NCBI GenBank assembly: GCA_947311845.1 | Contig: CAMZMU010000041.1 | Location: forward strand, 111,653,407 to 111,717,406 | DNA length: 64,000 bases | Reading direction: 5' to 3' | Source: Poa pratensis | Taxonomy: Eukaryota > Streptophyta > Magnoliopsida > Poales > Poaceae | In this document: in pieces, positions 22,142 through 35,460 of the stretch | Layout: every line of letters starts with the position of its first letter | Position numbering within the stretch: the first letter of the stretch is position 1 | Notes under the pieces: generated by a model | Told to the model about the DNA's origin: nothing | Databases searched by the model: none | The model's input: only the letters and a program-made list of their open reading frames with translations | Program-made: the position numbers and the translations under genes

Positions 22142-23056
22142 GGGCAGCTCCACCGGGCGGCACATTTCGTCAACCCGCGTCTGTTTCTGTCTCCACGAAC
22201 AAAAACAACCCAACGCGGCGAGGCAGACGGGCTGTCCATTTTGACCCATTTTCGACCCAAATTTGGGTAGGGTTTGTGTCTGCTTTGGACATGTGTGGAT
22301 GCTCGCGGTGTCCTCCCCTGCCCCCAACCCCCCCCCCCCCCCCCCCCACCAATGGCACACCATCCCCACTATGTTCATTTCCTCTTCTAGGCCAAGCTCC
22401 AGCGCCTGCCCTAGCAAAATTTCCATGGCCGACGCACCACCTGAAGCCGCAGCCACCGGTGAAGCCATAGCGTCCCCGCCGTGGCCAATGCTCGGTCAAA
22501 AGCAAAGAAAGTGGAGGTCAGTGAGGCCAATGTCTGGTCAAGAGCAAAGAAAGTGGAGGCCGGTGTGGCCAATGCCTGGTCAAGAGCCAATGAAGTAGAG
22601 CTCGTGATACTCCTCGAGGTGGCCTGGATCATGAGATGTGACTTGAGCACCATGTCCCAAACAAAATGGCTTGATTTGTGAAGAGGCAAAAGTTCATGAT
22701 CCATCGAGATGCGTGATCATCTTTATATTTGTGTGTTCTGCATGAACTACGACGTCAGGACACGTGGGGTGGCCGTGTGATTCTTTTGGTACAATGATAT
22801 ATGCCGGTATGACATAATATTCTTTTGGTACTATAAAAATGCTAAATTTATTAGCTAGATATATTTACTATCTCATTTGGATGAAAATATGCCAATTCGT
22901 GATAAGTAAAAAACGGACAGAACGAACCAAATAGATCATCTCGGTGGGTGTGTTGACCAAGAAAGACCGGACAAGAACCGGGCATTTATCCGCCTGGCCA
23001 TGCAAACGGACAAAAAGTGGGACCTTTCGTGTTCGTTCGAGCAGTTAGAGATGCCC
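22142..23056. mobile_element. PIF/Harbinger-like non-autonomous element
   Basis: Ends are GGGCAGCTCCA and GTTAGAGATGCCC, imperfect inverted repeats matching at about 11 of 15 positions. TTA flanks it at 22139-22141 and 23057-23059, the usual PIF/Harbinger duplication. It is 915 bp and encodes no transposase. Inside are a homopolymer C run near 22330-22348 and a 42-bp tandem repeat at about 22482-22602. Confidence 0.6.
22482..22602. repeat. 42-bp tandem repeat (about three units)
   Basis: Units run GGCCAATG[C/T]CTGGTCAA, AGCAAAGAAAGTGGAGG, then a short variable spacer. The third unit is partly diverged. It is confined to the PIF/Harbinger-like element. Confidence 0.75.
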
Positions 23057-23774
23057 TTAGTATCAAATCTTTTGTGGCGAACTAGTTAGTAGATCATCTT
23101 TTGACAAACTCTAGTAGTTTGCACCGTTCCTCAATAGCGTGCAATAATACGCTACCTCCATTTCTCAAATAAATTGTATAACTTTTCAGAAAAGTCAATC
23201 AACGTTATTTTTATTGCTAATTTAGTTATGATATAAAAATATATTTTATTTTATGTATTTAATGATGTTGAATCGACATTATAGATGTTAATATTTTTTT
23301 CCATAAACTCACTTTGATTCTCATGTGCATATGATTCCTATAATAAAAAAAGATAGTATGGAATGTTGAAGAATTTGGAAAAAAACAGAGCATACTTCCC
23401 CATGTTCTATGTGCGTACGTAAAGTTTGGGGAGCAACCGATATTCTGTGTGGCTTGTGTAGAAAAGACAAAATTATGTATTGTGAAAAGTTTTATTTTAG
23501 CACCAAAATTTGTCTTTATTACACGTAGGCCACAAAAATGGTCAGTTTTTCGTGAAACAACTTTGTGAACATATAAGATGCGAAAAATATGCGTACGGAC
23601 ATTTTCTTAATTTTTTTTTGACATTTCAAAATACATTTCATATGTGTTTTAAGCTAAAACACCATATTTTTCTATAAACTTAGTCGATCTTTACGCTGTG
23701 ATTTTGACCAAAATTTATAAGCGTTTTTCTAAGTATAAGGGAGGGAGTATGCATGCGTTTCACTGCATCCACTT

Positions 23775-25106
23775 GGGCCTGTTTGGTTTCCTGCATCTGT
23801 GGCTCACCAGGGCCTGGCAGTGGAAAAACGAGATGAAAACCATGTTCTGCACCGCATTTGGTTGCCCACAAAGAGCGAGCCAGGCCCGTTCTACATGATG
23901 CAAGTTTTTAGTCCCCATTGTTTGGTTTAGATACGTGTTTCATATACTCTAACCTCCTATCTACATGGTGATCTTGCCTCTCACCACCACACTTGACCAT
24001 GATAAGCTGCTAGCAGAACGTGGCGCGGCGGCGACGGTTCAGACCAAGGTCATTGTAGGAGCTTCATCGGAGGTTGTGATACTATCTATTAGTCGCTCGG
24101 ACAGTTGAGTTCATGGCGGGCAACGGCGGCGCCAGAGGCTGAAGAACACGCTCTACACTAGGTGCACTCTAAACAGCTACAAAGTTCAGTACAAAATCTA
24201 CTCGCATATGTGTAGCGAAATAGAAAAGTTACAACACGAAAGTTGTGGGCAACATCGAGATGAAACTGCTCATGAAAGGATTTTTCAAAACTTCAACCGA
24301 GTGCGAGGAATTTGACAAAATTCGTCCAAAAATATTCCAAACATCGGTTCGAAATTGGTAAGCTATGATCGATGAAATTTAAGACCGAGTATGGGAATGG
24401 AACCTACTAATCGATGCACACATGTTTGGTGTAAACAATATTTTGAATCAAAGTGTATTTATGTAGATTAGAAAGCAACTGAAAATGGAAGACGAAAATG
24501 GGAAAATGATACTGTGCTTCTTCCTCCTTGCGCTCCGTGCGATGGATGAGGACGAGCTTGGCCAGCGCACATGACGCTCTGCACGGAGCTGGGGGAGAGG
24601 CGGGGCCACAGCGGCGCGCCGCACCTCCAGGCCAGAAGCAGGAGGACCTCCACGCGACGGCCCCTCATGCGCTGATGCGCTCCTTAAGGACGGCCCAGAT
24701 GCGCTGCCGTACCTACACCAGCGCGCCGTACCGGCCAGATCCAGAGCACCCGCCGCCGCTCAGTGTCCTCAGGACGGACGACCTCGCCGAGGAGGCACTC
24801 GGTGTCGAAGTAGTCCATGGCGGCAGAGGTGAAGGAGTCCATGGCAGCAGAGGTGAAGGGAAGGGAGGTGAGCACAGCAAATCCTCTCATCCACTCAGCC
24901 AAGGTTGCGTTGAACAGTGTGCAAAATACACCGCCAAATGTTGGCTCTGGAAAAAACTGCCGAATCTGCCATTCCTCCAGGGACCGGCTCAAGTGTGCTT
25001 TAAATATCGTGCTAGACAAAAACGCGGTGCAACTCAGGCAATCAAATGGGCCGAAAGTTAGCCTGAACAGTGGAAAACGAGAGGACCCAGGAAACCAAAC
25101 ACGCCC
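23775..25106. mobile_element. TIR element of Tourist/Harbinger type with GC-rich interior
   Basis: The left end GGGCCTGTTTGGTTTCCTG and right end CAGGAAACCAAACACGCCC are inverted copies with one mismatch in 19. Such GGCCTGTTTGG termini are common in grass Tourist-like elements. Flanks are CTT and TTG, so no clean target duplication is visible. The 1.3-kb interior contains a GC-rich block (24,530-25,060) with overlapping open frames on both strands and the repeated phrase ATGGCGGCAGAGGTGAAGG. It could be a captured host fragment, but no family was recognised. Confidence 0.6.
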
Positions 25107-25777
25107 TTGGTATCAGTCAAATTTTGTGTGATGCATACAGCCATACAGGCACAGAAAAACTGACACTGACTCGATCTAGTTAGCTGAATTGAACCTATCC
25201 GTCTAAGCTCAGCTCAAAGCTGAAACGGTTGTAGTGACCCTATCTTCTTTTACTGGCGCGATCATGGAATCTTTCGTCGTCACCATCGGCCACTCCCATC
25301 CAATCCAGTTCCGGCTCGCATCGGTCAGATTAGACGGTGACGCGCTGCTGATTTTAATTCGTCGCGGCCCAGTGAGATCATTGTCACGAGACGCGATATT
25401 CCCCTTCCCAATGCACATGTGCAAACAACAAAAACCAGATTCGGAGTCAACTTCGTGCAGTAATTTTCCGGGGTTAGAGAGAAGAGTCTGTCATTATATA
25501 TAGCCATACATGATACCGAAAATCGATGACGGGTAGTAGGTGGAGATGCATCCACTGTCCAAAAAACAAATTTAAAAATGTAAAAAATTCAAAATAAAAA
25601 TTTCGGACATACTTCCAGACATTTTATGTTAGCACAAAAAGTTACGTGAAGAAAAAGCTTTTTTTTGTGACATGATACATCCTTGTATGTTTCTTTCCTC
25701 CATTGCAGTCGCAGACTCTCCGCCGCCCCTCCTCTGTTTCAAAAACAGGGAAGTGATTGTAGTGCAGCGCGCGCGGC
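25107..25777 (+). promoter_or_regulatory. Presumed upstream region of the broken PAP gene
   Basis: No coding region. A TATA-like TCATTATATATAGCC sits at about 25490-25504, some 275 bp before the PAP start codon. A possible leader acceptor CCATTGCAG lies near 25701-25709. Functional status is unlikely because the gene is disrupted. Confidence 0.3.
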
Positions 25778-25796
25778 ATGGCAACTCGCCGGCGTC
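25778..25796 (+). pseudogene. Purple acid phosphatase, first six codons (split by LINE)
   Basis: ATGGCAACTCGCCGGCGTC encodes MATRRR and continues in frame, across the inserted DNA, with LRLLAFAVIQLATAAEADAG at 41076. Together they form a normal signal peptide: basic n-region, hydrophobic core, AEA-type cleavage site. The last 13 bases are the target duplication of the LINE. Confidence 0.85.
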
Positions 25797-25931
25797 AGGG
25801 TTTATCGCTCGGAGGGTGGTTTGAGTCGGCGGCGGAAGGGATCACGACGGCGTGAACTCTCCGGCCGTTGGTTTCTTGGGTTCTCTTCTCGCTCGCGAAG
25901 CCAGGGGCTTGTGCGGGGGAGGGGAGCCGGC

Positions 25932-27295
25932 ATGGCATCTCCGACTAGAGGTTCTAGGTCCACTGGGGGTTCCGCGAGGACTCCATCCAGATCACCGGGG
26001 AAGGGGAGCGGAGATGATGCCACGGCAGGTTTGTCAGCAAGATTGGGAGATCTTGTGATGACGGAGAGGGAAGCTGCAGGCTTGGTAATCAAGGAGGTCG
26101 AACCAGATCGGATCCCGACGCCGAAGTGGGCAGCAGTGGGTAAGGTCTTCTCGTCACGGAAGCTGATCATCAGTGCCCTTGAGAGGGCAACGCATCCGGC
26201 TTGGGGACTCCACAAACCTGCTCATTTCAAGGAGATTGGAGATAATCGGTTTGTGGTGAGATTTGGATCAGAAGGAGACTGGAAACATGCTATGAACAAT
26301 GGCCCGTGGCAATTTGATTTTTAATTTACTGCTTCTGAAGAAGTTTGAAGGGGCCACTAGACCTTCTGATATGGTTTTCGACACAATGAATATTTGGGTG
26401 AATGTGTTAGATTTGCCGCTGGATATGATGAACAGATACTACGGCAAGCTGATTGGAGGTTGGGTTGGGGAGTATATCTCAGTGGATGTTGATGATGAAG
26501 GAATTGCTTGGGGGGGGGAGGAGCTCTGTATTAGAGTGGCAATTCGAATTGATCAACCCCTGTTGAGGGGTGTTTCGCTGAAGAGTTCTGAAGATCAGAT
26601 AGAGGGGAGCTGGTTTGATTTAAAATATGAGAAGATCCCTCACTTTTGTTTTGACTGTGGAAGGCTTGTTCATACAGCTGATGGGTGTGGTGGTGGAAAA
26701 GGGGAGACCCATCAGTGGGGGGAATGGCTTCGTGCTGCCCCTGGTAAAAGTTTCAAAGCGCCACCACCACCTAGACCGACAGTCTCGTCAGGGAGCTATG
26801 CAACTTATTGAAGTCAATCATATGAGGTAGAGAACAAGCCTCGAGAGACGATTTCGGTCAGAGACCTGCCTCCTAGAAGAAACATGGCAATGGACTATTC
26901 TAGATCGGGCTCATCTCGCACTGGCGAGGTGGGATCCCGGAAAGGGTGGTGACGAGGTTTGCAGCCCGGACAAACGCCACAGGGTGAGGGCTCATGAGGG
27001 GTTTGGTGAGCGGAGCTCGGTGAATGAGAGGAGGAAGAAGCAAGGTACTTTTGTCCGAAAGCCGAGGGAAGCATCACACGAGCTCAACTTGGAGAAGAAG
27101 CAAGGACCACTGGGTCCAAACAACAGGAAACGAAGTACCAAGCAGGTTTGGATACCTGTGGAAGTAAAAGCTACGGAGGAAGGTTACATGACAGGTAGTG
27201 GGAAGAAGCTGAAGACTGCATCCGTGTTCGACAGATTGGAAGAACCAGAATCATCAACGGCGGACCCTGCGAGGCAGGGCCGCCGAGACCAATGA
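25932..27295 (+). pseudogene. LINE ORF1 (DUF4283-like domain and CCHC zinc knuckle), frameshifted
   Basis: The first frame starts MASPTRGSRSTGG at 25932 and ends at 26324 after RFGSEGDWKHAMNNGPWQF, the hallmark of the DUF4283 RNA-binding domain. The reading continues in another frame at 26299-26811 (FNLLLLKKFEGATRPSDMVF). It reaches the zinc knuckle CFDCGRLVHTADGC near 26649, preceded by WFDLKYEKIPHF. A third segment to 27295 is lysine/arginine rich. The stop TGA at 27293-27295 overlaps the ATG of the endonuclease frame at 27292. The product would be the RNA-binding nucleoprotein of the LINE. Confidence 0.85.
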
Positions 27296-30200
27296 ACATC
27301 TTAGCCCGTAACTGCCGTGGTTTGGGATTGGACGCAGCAGTGGGCGAATTGCGAGACCTGATACGGTCCTACAATCCAGTGGTGGTCTTTCTTCTGAAAC
27401 TAAGAAAAAATCAAAAGAAATGGAGAAGTTAAAGTGGAGGGTGGGTTTTAAGAATGGTGTGGCTGTAGATTGCGATGGCAGGAGTGGGGGGCTTGCGTTA
27501 TGGTTGCGAGATGAGGTAGAGGTGTCAGTGAGGCCGTGGTGTCAGTACTATCTTGACGCACACATCAGCTACGAAGGCAAAGTCTGGAGGTTTAGCAGCA
27601 TCTACGGTGAACTGAAGACAAAGCTCCACGCAAAAACATGGGACGTCATCCGGAATCTGAGGGCGCAGGATGATCTACCGTGGATATGCGTGGGCGATTT
27701 CAACGAGATCACTAAACAGGAGGAGCAGATGGGAGGAAATCCACGTAGTGAGTCTCAAATGACTGCATTCCGAGACTGTCTGATGGACTGTGGTCTCACT
27801 GACCTGGGATACTCAGGCTATGATTCCACTTGGAGTACGCTTGGACAGAGGTACGGCGACGACGCCGTTCCTGGCCATGTAACCTTTCACTACCGTTGAG
27901 CATATAGCAACGGAAACATCTGATCATATGGCCCTCTTGATCAAGGTGAGCGCTGAGATGAGCAATCAGCAACGTCCGGGTCCCCGGGGATTCATGTTTG
28001 AAGAGATGTGGACAAAACATGCTGATTATGATAACATAGTGAAGGCTGTGTGGGATCGTGGCTGTCATGACGAGCCAGGACTAAATGGCCTATGGAGACG
28101 GCTCCATCGGGTCACGAGAGATATGCAGAAGTGGAGTTTTGAATCTTTTGGGTCGGTTAAAGCTGAGCTGAAGATGTTTCATGCCAAATTAGATGCCGAC
28201 AGCGAGAGAGGCAGGGTCTACACTGTAGATAAAAAATATTGAGCAAAAGTTGCACGAAATTTATGAGAGAGAGGAAATCATGTATAGGCAGCGTTCTCGG
28301 CAAGATTGGCTCAATTACGGTGATCGCAACACTAAATTTTTCCAAAACCATGCGTCTCACAGGAGACATAAAAATACAGTTCGGTATCTCCGGAGAGCTG
28401 ATGGGTCACGGTGTAACAATAATGACGGTATGAGGGAGGTGGCACTGGCTTTCTACCACTCATTATATTGTACAGAAGGCTCAAACAATTCGGAGAAAAT
28501 AATTGATCTCGTTGAAGGGCTGGTGACTGAAAGAATGAATCAAGCGTTGACTGCAACGTTTTCTGATTCGGAGATTGAAGCGGACCTGTTTCTAATGGGC
28601 CCAACAAAGGCGCCAGGCCCAGATGGGTTGCCGGCCTTATTCTACCAAAGGCACTGGCCTCTTTTGAAAAATTATGTCTGCCACGCCGTTCGGGATTTCT
28701 TGGGTGGAAAAGAATGCCCGGAGGATTTTAACGACACGGTGCTAGTGTTAATTCCGAAGGTAAATGCACATGAGTTACTCTCACAATTTAGGCCTATAAG
28801 TCTGTGCAATGTCCTGTACAAGATTGCTTCCAAAACCTTGGCTAATAGGCTTAAGAAGATCCTCCCAATTCTTATTTCCGAGGAGCAAAGTGCTTTTGTG
28901 CCGGGCAGACTCATTACAGATAATGTTTTTATAGCATATGAATCTGTACATGCTATTAGGAAAAGGAAAAGGAAGAAGCCACTATGTGCTGTTAAACTGG
29001 ATATGATGAAAGCATACGATAGAGTTGAGTGGATTTTCCTGGAAAAAATGATGGTGAAAATGGGCTTTAGCCAGCAATGGATTGATATGATTTTGAGGTG
29101 TATCAAAACAGTCTGGTTTTTGGTTAAACTGAATGGCGGTAAATCTGATCATTTTGTACCGTCACGTGGATTGCGTCAAGGAGATCCTCTGTCCCCATAC
29201 TTGTTCCTCTTTTGTGTGGAGGGTTTTTCTGCGTTACTTCGACAAGCACAGATGGAGCGCCAAGTTTCGGGGGTCAAGTTTGGGACATCTGGTCCGACTA
29301 TTACTCATCTTCTGTTCGCCGACGACAGCGTCATTTTCTTGAAGCGAGCACACAGAACCTAGCAGCGCTGAAGGATGCTTTGTGCATATGAAGTGAGCTT
29401 GGGCCAGAAGGTCAGTTTGGAGAAGTCCTCGATTTACTTCGGAAAGGGCTGTGGAGCTGACGACCGCGTCACTCCTAAACAGACTATTGGGATCAACTGT
29501 GAAGCTCTCTCTCCGAAAAATATCTAGGGCTACCAACAGTGGTTGGCAAGTCCAAGGATGGGACTTTTAAACACCTGCCAGAGCGATCATGGGGAAAGGT
29601 TCGCGGTTGGAAAGGGCAGGGACTATCGAAAGCTGGGAAAGAAGCATTGGTTAAATCGGTTCTTCAAGCTATTCCGACGTACTCCATGGGGTGCTTCAAG
29701 TTAACAGACTCGATGTGCTCTAAGCTAACCTCGATCTCCTCCCAATTCTGGTGGGGCGATGCGGATGGTAAACGGAAAGTTCATTGGATTAGCTAGGACA
29801 GGATGTGTGAGCCTAAAAGAAGCGGAGGAATGGGCTTCAGAGAATTCTCTCCGTTTAATCAAGCCCTCTTAGCCAAGCAGGCATGGAGAGTCATTACAAA
29901 CCCGGGGTCCTTGTGTGCCCGTGTTCTACAAGCTAGGTATTTCCCTGATGGCGAATTCATGAAGGCCAATTGTCCAAGTAATGCTTCCTTCACGTGGAGA
30001 AGCATTTTACATGGGAGAGACTTGCTGAAAGATGGGATCATTTGGCGAATTGGGGATGGAACAAAAATTCTGTGTGGGAAGATAACTGGATCCCATGTGA
30101 CAGTGCCCAAATTCCGCTAGGGCAAAAGTCTGAAGAAGAGATTACCCGGGTTGCGGAGTTGCTTCTCCCTGGGGGAGGAGGCTGGAATGAAGCTAAGGTC

Positions 30201-31124
30201 AGAGAGAATTTATTTGATATTGATGTGGATAACATTCTGAAGATACCCGTAGGGCGTGCCGGAACTGGAGATTATCTTGCATGGAACTACACCAAAAACG
30301 GGTGTTTTAGCGTGAAGTCTGCATATCATTTGAAAGCTCGTAGGAAGATACTACATGCAGGAGCTGCTAGTGCTTCGTCCACGTGTGATGACCACAAGGG
30401 GTGGCTAGCTCTTTGGGATGCAGATGTACCAAATAAGGTGAAGGTGCACGTGTGGTGGCTAGCGAAGAACGGTTTAGTTGTCGGGCAAGAACTGGAGAGA
30501 CGAAAGATCAAGAGGGGAGTGAAATGCGTGGTCTGCCACCGAGATGAGTCCCTCATTCATCGCTTTTGGAACTGTCCATATGGGATTAGAGCGTGGGAAA
30601 TTCTTTCAGAGAAAACGGGTGCCCAGTTTCAGTCTCCAAGTGATGTCCACAGTAGCAAAACTTTGTCCAACTGGTTGCTGGATTGGATTGGAACCAGGGA
30701 TGAAAAGGAGCTCTCATATGCGATGATGCTGCTATATCATATGTGGCTTGCAGGCAAGAGATACAGAGCGGATCGAAAATCGTTGGTCACGATGAACCGA
30801 GTACTTGCTATAGTTGAGGAGTGGAAGGGCCTTTGGACAACACCGGATGGTGTGCAAACAACGGCCTCGTTGGAGCACTGGCAACCTGAGGTAGGATGGC
30901 AAAAGGCAAATGCTGAGGCATTTCGCTCCGAGTTGGGGCATGGAGGAGGTGGTGTTGTACTGCACAATCACCACGGCGAGTTCATTGCGGGCTCTTGCCA
31001 TTTTTTTCCTGCTGTCCAGAACGTGGAGAGAGCTGAACTGCTGGCGTGCAAACAGGCGGCGTGCCTCGCGAAGGATAATGGTGCTCGGAAGCTGGTGCTG
31101 GAGACGGACTGCTTGAGTGCGGTA
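27292..31124 (+). pseudogene. LINE ORF2, part 1: endonuclease, reverse transcriptase, zf-RVT, start of RNase H
   Basis: The endonuclease opens MNILARNCRGLGLD, has ICVGDFNEI near 27690 and keeps a TSDHMALL block near 27920 after a deletion. The reverse transcriptase (28250-29362) shows [57 protein letters not shown] and [10 protein letters not shown]. Its catalytic aspartates are present. Later frames give SKAGKEALVKSVLQAIP, then zf-RVT (KVKVHVWWLAKNGL ... CVVCHRDESLIHRFWNC). RNase H begins near 31040 with LETDCLSAV, where the LTR element cuts in. At least five frame changes and two stops interrupt it. Confidence 0.9.
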
Positions 31125-32517
31125 TGATGACCCACAAGTATAGGGGATCGCAACAGTCTTCGAGGGAAGTAAAACCCAAATTTATTGATTCGACACAAGG
31201 GGAGCCAAAGAATATTTATAAGCCTTGACAGATGATTTGTCAGTTCAGCTGCACCTGGAAGTAGACTTGCTCGACACAGTTTATCAGTAGCAACAGTTTT
31301 ATGACAGTAGCAGTAGTGAAATAATAGCAGCAGTAAAATAAAGACAGCAGTAATAATTGCAGTAGACAGCAGGATTAAAATACTGTAGGCATAGGGATGG
31401 ATGAACGGGCGTTGCATGGATAAGATAATTCATGAAATAGTCATACATAGGGCAATTGCAGATAAATAATAAGGTATCCAAGTAATAATCAATCATAGGC
31501 ATGTGTTCCGTATTTAGTCGTACGTGCTCGCAATGAGAAACTTGCACAACATCTTTTGTCCTACCAGCCCGTTTGCAGCGGGGCCTCAAGGGAAACTACT
31601 GGTAATTAAGGTGCTCCTTTTAATAAAGCACCGGAGCAAAGCATTAACACTCCGTGAACACATGTGATCCTCACGTCGCAACCATCCCCTCCGGTTATCC
31701 CAATTTCTGTCACTTTGGGGCCTCGGGTTCCGGACAGTGACGTGTGTATACAACTTATAGATATGATCCAAAACAATAATTATCTCATGATTCAATAACA
31801 TGTTCAGATCTGAGATCATGGCACTCGGGCCCTAAGTGACAAGCATTAAGCATAATAAGTTGCAACAATGACAATAAGCACTACCGATGGATACTAGGCA
31901 CCATGCCCTAACAAATCTCACAACTATTACATGAATGATCTCATCCAATCCCTACCATCCCCTCAGCCTACAGCGGGGAATTACTCACACATGGATGGGG
32001 GAGTCATGGATGGTCGATGGAGAGGTGGCGGTGATGATGATGGCGATGATCTCCTCCAATTCCCCGTCCCGGCAGGGTGCCAGAACGGAGTTTCTGATCC
32101 CCGAAATAGGGTTTTCGATGGCGGCGGAGCTCTGGAAGTTTTCTGGAAAAAGCGTCGATCCCCCGAAGTTTTTAGGTCAGAGGCTTTAAGTAGTCCAAAG
32201 GGGAGCGTCGGGGGCCACACAGGGTGGCCACACCACCCCTGGGCGCGGCAAGGGCCACCCGCGCCCTGGGTGCGTGTGGTGCCCCTGTGCACCCTCCTCG
32301 CTTCGTCTTCTGGCTCCGTGGGTCTTCTGGAAAAATAGAATTTCTGGAATTTTTCTGGAATTTTCCTAAAACTTTGACTTTCTGCACAAAAACGAGACAC
32401 CAAGGCAATTCTGCTGAAAACAGCGTTAGTCCGTGTTAGTTGCATTCAAATCACACAAATTAGAGGAAAAACAATAGCAAAAGTGTTCGGAAAAGTAGAT
32501 ACGTTTTGGACGTATCA
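31125..32517 (-). repeat. 3' LTR of the Gypsy-type element (minus orientation)
   Basis: Bounded by TGATGACCCAC and GACGTATCA on the plus strand; in element orientation it starts TGATACGTCC. Length is 1,393 bp. Open frames within it on either strand are duplicated in the other LTR and are not genes. Confidence 0.95.
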
Positions 32518-32531
32518 ACTCCCCCCAAGCT
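32518..32531 (-). other. Polypurine tract of the Gypsy-type element
   Basis: On the minus strand AAGCTTGGGGGAGT directly precedes the 3' LTR, as expected for the plus-strand primer of reverse transcription. Confidence 0.8.
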
Positions 32532-34478
32532 TAGCTTATTGCTTGTCCTCAAGCAATTCAGTTAACAACTGAGTGCGATAAAAGAAACTTTTACGAACAC
32601 ATTTGCTTCATATGATGTATACATACCTACTATATGATCAATTACTTAGACAATTCATAATAGGAACCATGCAAATAATGACACCTAGTAGTTATGCAAA
32701 TCATGAAAAGATACCAAAGTACTAAGAATGAATAACATAGCATACATCTATCCACAAGAATTGCAATGTTCGTAAAAAGATATGACAAAGTGGTATCTCG
32801 CTTGCCTTTGTTTGAAGGGCAAAACATAAATGCCAAGGCACCTCTGAAGTTCAAGTGAAGACTAGATATAAAATATCAAAGATAAGAGTATCATAGTTAT
32901 ACCTCAATTAATCGTATCCTGGGACAAGCACATTACACTAAGAACGACAGTTATGCTCTCGAAGAGTGCTCAAAGAAAGGATGGTGACTCAACATAAAAA
33001 TAAAAGATTGGCCCTTCGCAGAGGGAAGCAGGGATTAACACGTGCTAGAGCTTTTTATTTTAAAAACAGAGGTAAAAATGTTTTGAGAGGTGTTTGTTAA
33101 TTGTCAACGAATGGTAGCGGGTGAGAACAGTATTCTACCTGTCAAACGGACTTTTAAGAGCGGCTCCCATGAAGGACGTTATTTCTACCAGCAAGGCAGA
33201 TCATCCCTCTTTCTCTTTGGTTTACACACATTCAGGTATTTCACTGTTTGTCATTGCTTACTGATGAATCAGGGCAAAAGTGTGAAGAGAATTAATTGGT
33301 TAAAGTTGTAATTAATTGGGACTGGGCACCCCGTTGCCAGCTCTTTTTGCAAAATTATTGGATAAGCGGATGTATATGCCGCTAGTCCAGGTGTAAAAGT
33401 CCATTTGACAAATAGAATAAAGAATAACCACACTAATTCCTCATGAGCTAGTAAACATTGACACAAAAAGGGAAATATTTTGAAGTTTTAAAGGTAGCAC
33501 ATGCAAATTTACTTGGAATGGCTTGAAATACCATGCATAGGAATTTTTGGTGGACTCTTTGGGATAACTTGGTTTAAAGGATTTGGATGCACGAGCAGCA
33601 TTCCCGCTCAGTACAAGTGAAGGCTAGCAATAGACTGGGAAGCGACAACCACGAGAGCGATAACGGTCATAATCATGCTTGCGACAAAATAAAATTAACG
33701 GAGGCATAAAGATGATACTAAAACTCTGAGGCAAAATAGATCATCAAGGCTTAATTGACTTTATTTTTCAGTCATAACATGTGTGAGCATGTGCCAAGTC
33801 GAATCAAGTGAATTATTCAGAGGAGGATACCAGCCTGCCATACCGTTTTACGAATAGAACAATGCATGTAAATATCTATATGACATGTTATTCGCTATTA
33901 GCAATTTGGTACTGGTCATAAGAAGACATGAACTACTAAGTAATCATTAAATAACATAACCACTACCATGATAGCTAAGCATGTTCACATGAGTAGGTAT
34001 ATTTACAAAAATGAAAAACAAATAGAGTTCATACCAGCCTTTTACCACATCCGAATTGTCGTAGTCGTCATTATTGCTTTTCACTTGTGTGGCTTGAATG
34101 ATGTGAAATGATAACCAAGCCCAAGTGGAACCACGGAAATTTTTCGAACTCCTGAAACAACTATACAAAACGGCAGAAGAACAACAAATATTTTTGGGTT
34201 TTCGAATTAAAGCAAGCATAGAAAGAAACAAGCAAACAAAGCAAAATCTTTTTGGATTTTTGAATAAAAACCGAAATGAAAAATAAAGTAAACTAGCACT
34301 ACAAATTCAAAAGCAAGAGAAATAAAGGAAATATTTTTGGTCTTTTGGTGTTTTGCGAAAATGAAATGGATACAAGAAACAAAAGAAAAGAAACAAACTA
34401 AAACATGGATATACAAAGTACCGACATGATATGAATATGATAAAATGAGTGAACTTGTCGGCATACCTCCCCCCAAGC
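32532..34478 (-). other. Non-coding interior of the Gypsy-type element
   Basis: Nearly 2 kb between the polypurine tract and the decayed second frame. No pol domain was seen on either strand; the sequence is AT-rich with only short frames. Confidence 0.6.
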
Positions 34479-35460
34479 TTAGGCTTTTGGCCTAAGTGGG
34501 AGACAATCATCCCCATGGCCGCCAGCTAGGCGCGCCCTCAGTGTGTGACGAGGAGGGTTCCTCGTCCGGTGAAAGCTCGAGGATGCACCACCGTAGTACA
34601 CGGTGTAGTCCTCAGGGGGCGCCACGAAGGTCTCCTGTCGGTGCTCAGGGTAGTGCTGTAAATGGAAATCCGGTGCACCGAGGTGGTTGTCCAAATCCTC
34701 CCTCGAATATGATAGAGGACCCCTGAAAACACTGAACAAACTAGGCTGTGGAAGCCGGACCTCTAGCTCAGGTCCATTAGCAAAAACAACTCTATACATC
34801 AAATGTCCAGTAGATGAATTAGTAGTAACAAAATCATGAAGTTTCATGGCGGCAAGATCAAGTCTTTCGGAATCAACAATTCATCAGAAGGATCAGGAAG
34901 ACCAAGATCAGCTAAAACACGTGCAGCAATAATGCCTCCAAAGATGGGACCTTTGGCGGCAAGGCGGCGAGCAATCAAGGCACCAAGGTTGTAGGTTTTA
35001 TATTTTTAAGTGCATGAGCAAGAAAAGCTAGATGATAGCAAGAAATATTACTAGTGTTCTCTCTAGCAAGACACTCGTGGCAAGATAATATGTGAAGTAC
35101 CTGATGGCTGGAAATTGAATGTTCCTTATCTTACCACGCTGCACTCTACGGTGATCATCATAGCTCAGCTCATGGTAAAGATCCAACAACTCGGCGGCTG
35201 TGATTTGATCTTCCTTGCTGTCCCAGATGGAGCAACACCTATGACCCTGCAAAATCTTTTCAAGTCCATGTTGCATGCACGATCATAAATCTTAAACTCA
35301 ACAGTGGGGTTAAAAGTAGAGTTATTAAACTTAAAGCTTTCAACAAAAATCTTAGTGAGGTTAGCATATTGTGGCCTCTCATCCTGCATAAATTCCATCA
35401 ACCAACATTGTTAATCATCCTTATGAAGTCATCATAAATCCCTGCATCTCTCATAAAGTT
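34479..35460 (-). pseudogene. Decayed second frame of the Gypsy-type element
   Basis: Minus-strand fragments in different frames read DERPQYANLTKIFVESFKF, FNPTVEFKIYDRACNM, GKIRNIQFPAIRYFTYYLAT and MKLHDFVTTNSSTGHLMYRV. I associate this block with an uncharacterised frame often found in Triticeae Gypsy-related elements that lack pol; that recollection needs a database check. No catalytic motif is visible. Frameshifts break it at about 35028, 35165 and 35400. Confidence 0.5.

Noticed and set aside
23155..23751. A possible Stowaway element from CTACCTCCATTTCTC to AAGGGAGGGAGTA
   Set aside because: Both ends look Stowaway-like but are 600 bp apart, poorly matched and without an inverted core; they may be two unrelated relics.
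31931..32445. 135- and 154-codon frames in the left LTR
   Set aside because: Identical frames occur in the other LTR at 40,026-40,539; LTR sequence is not expected to code.
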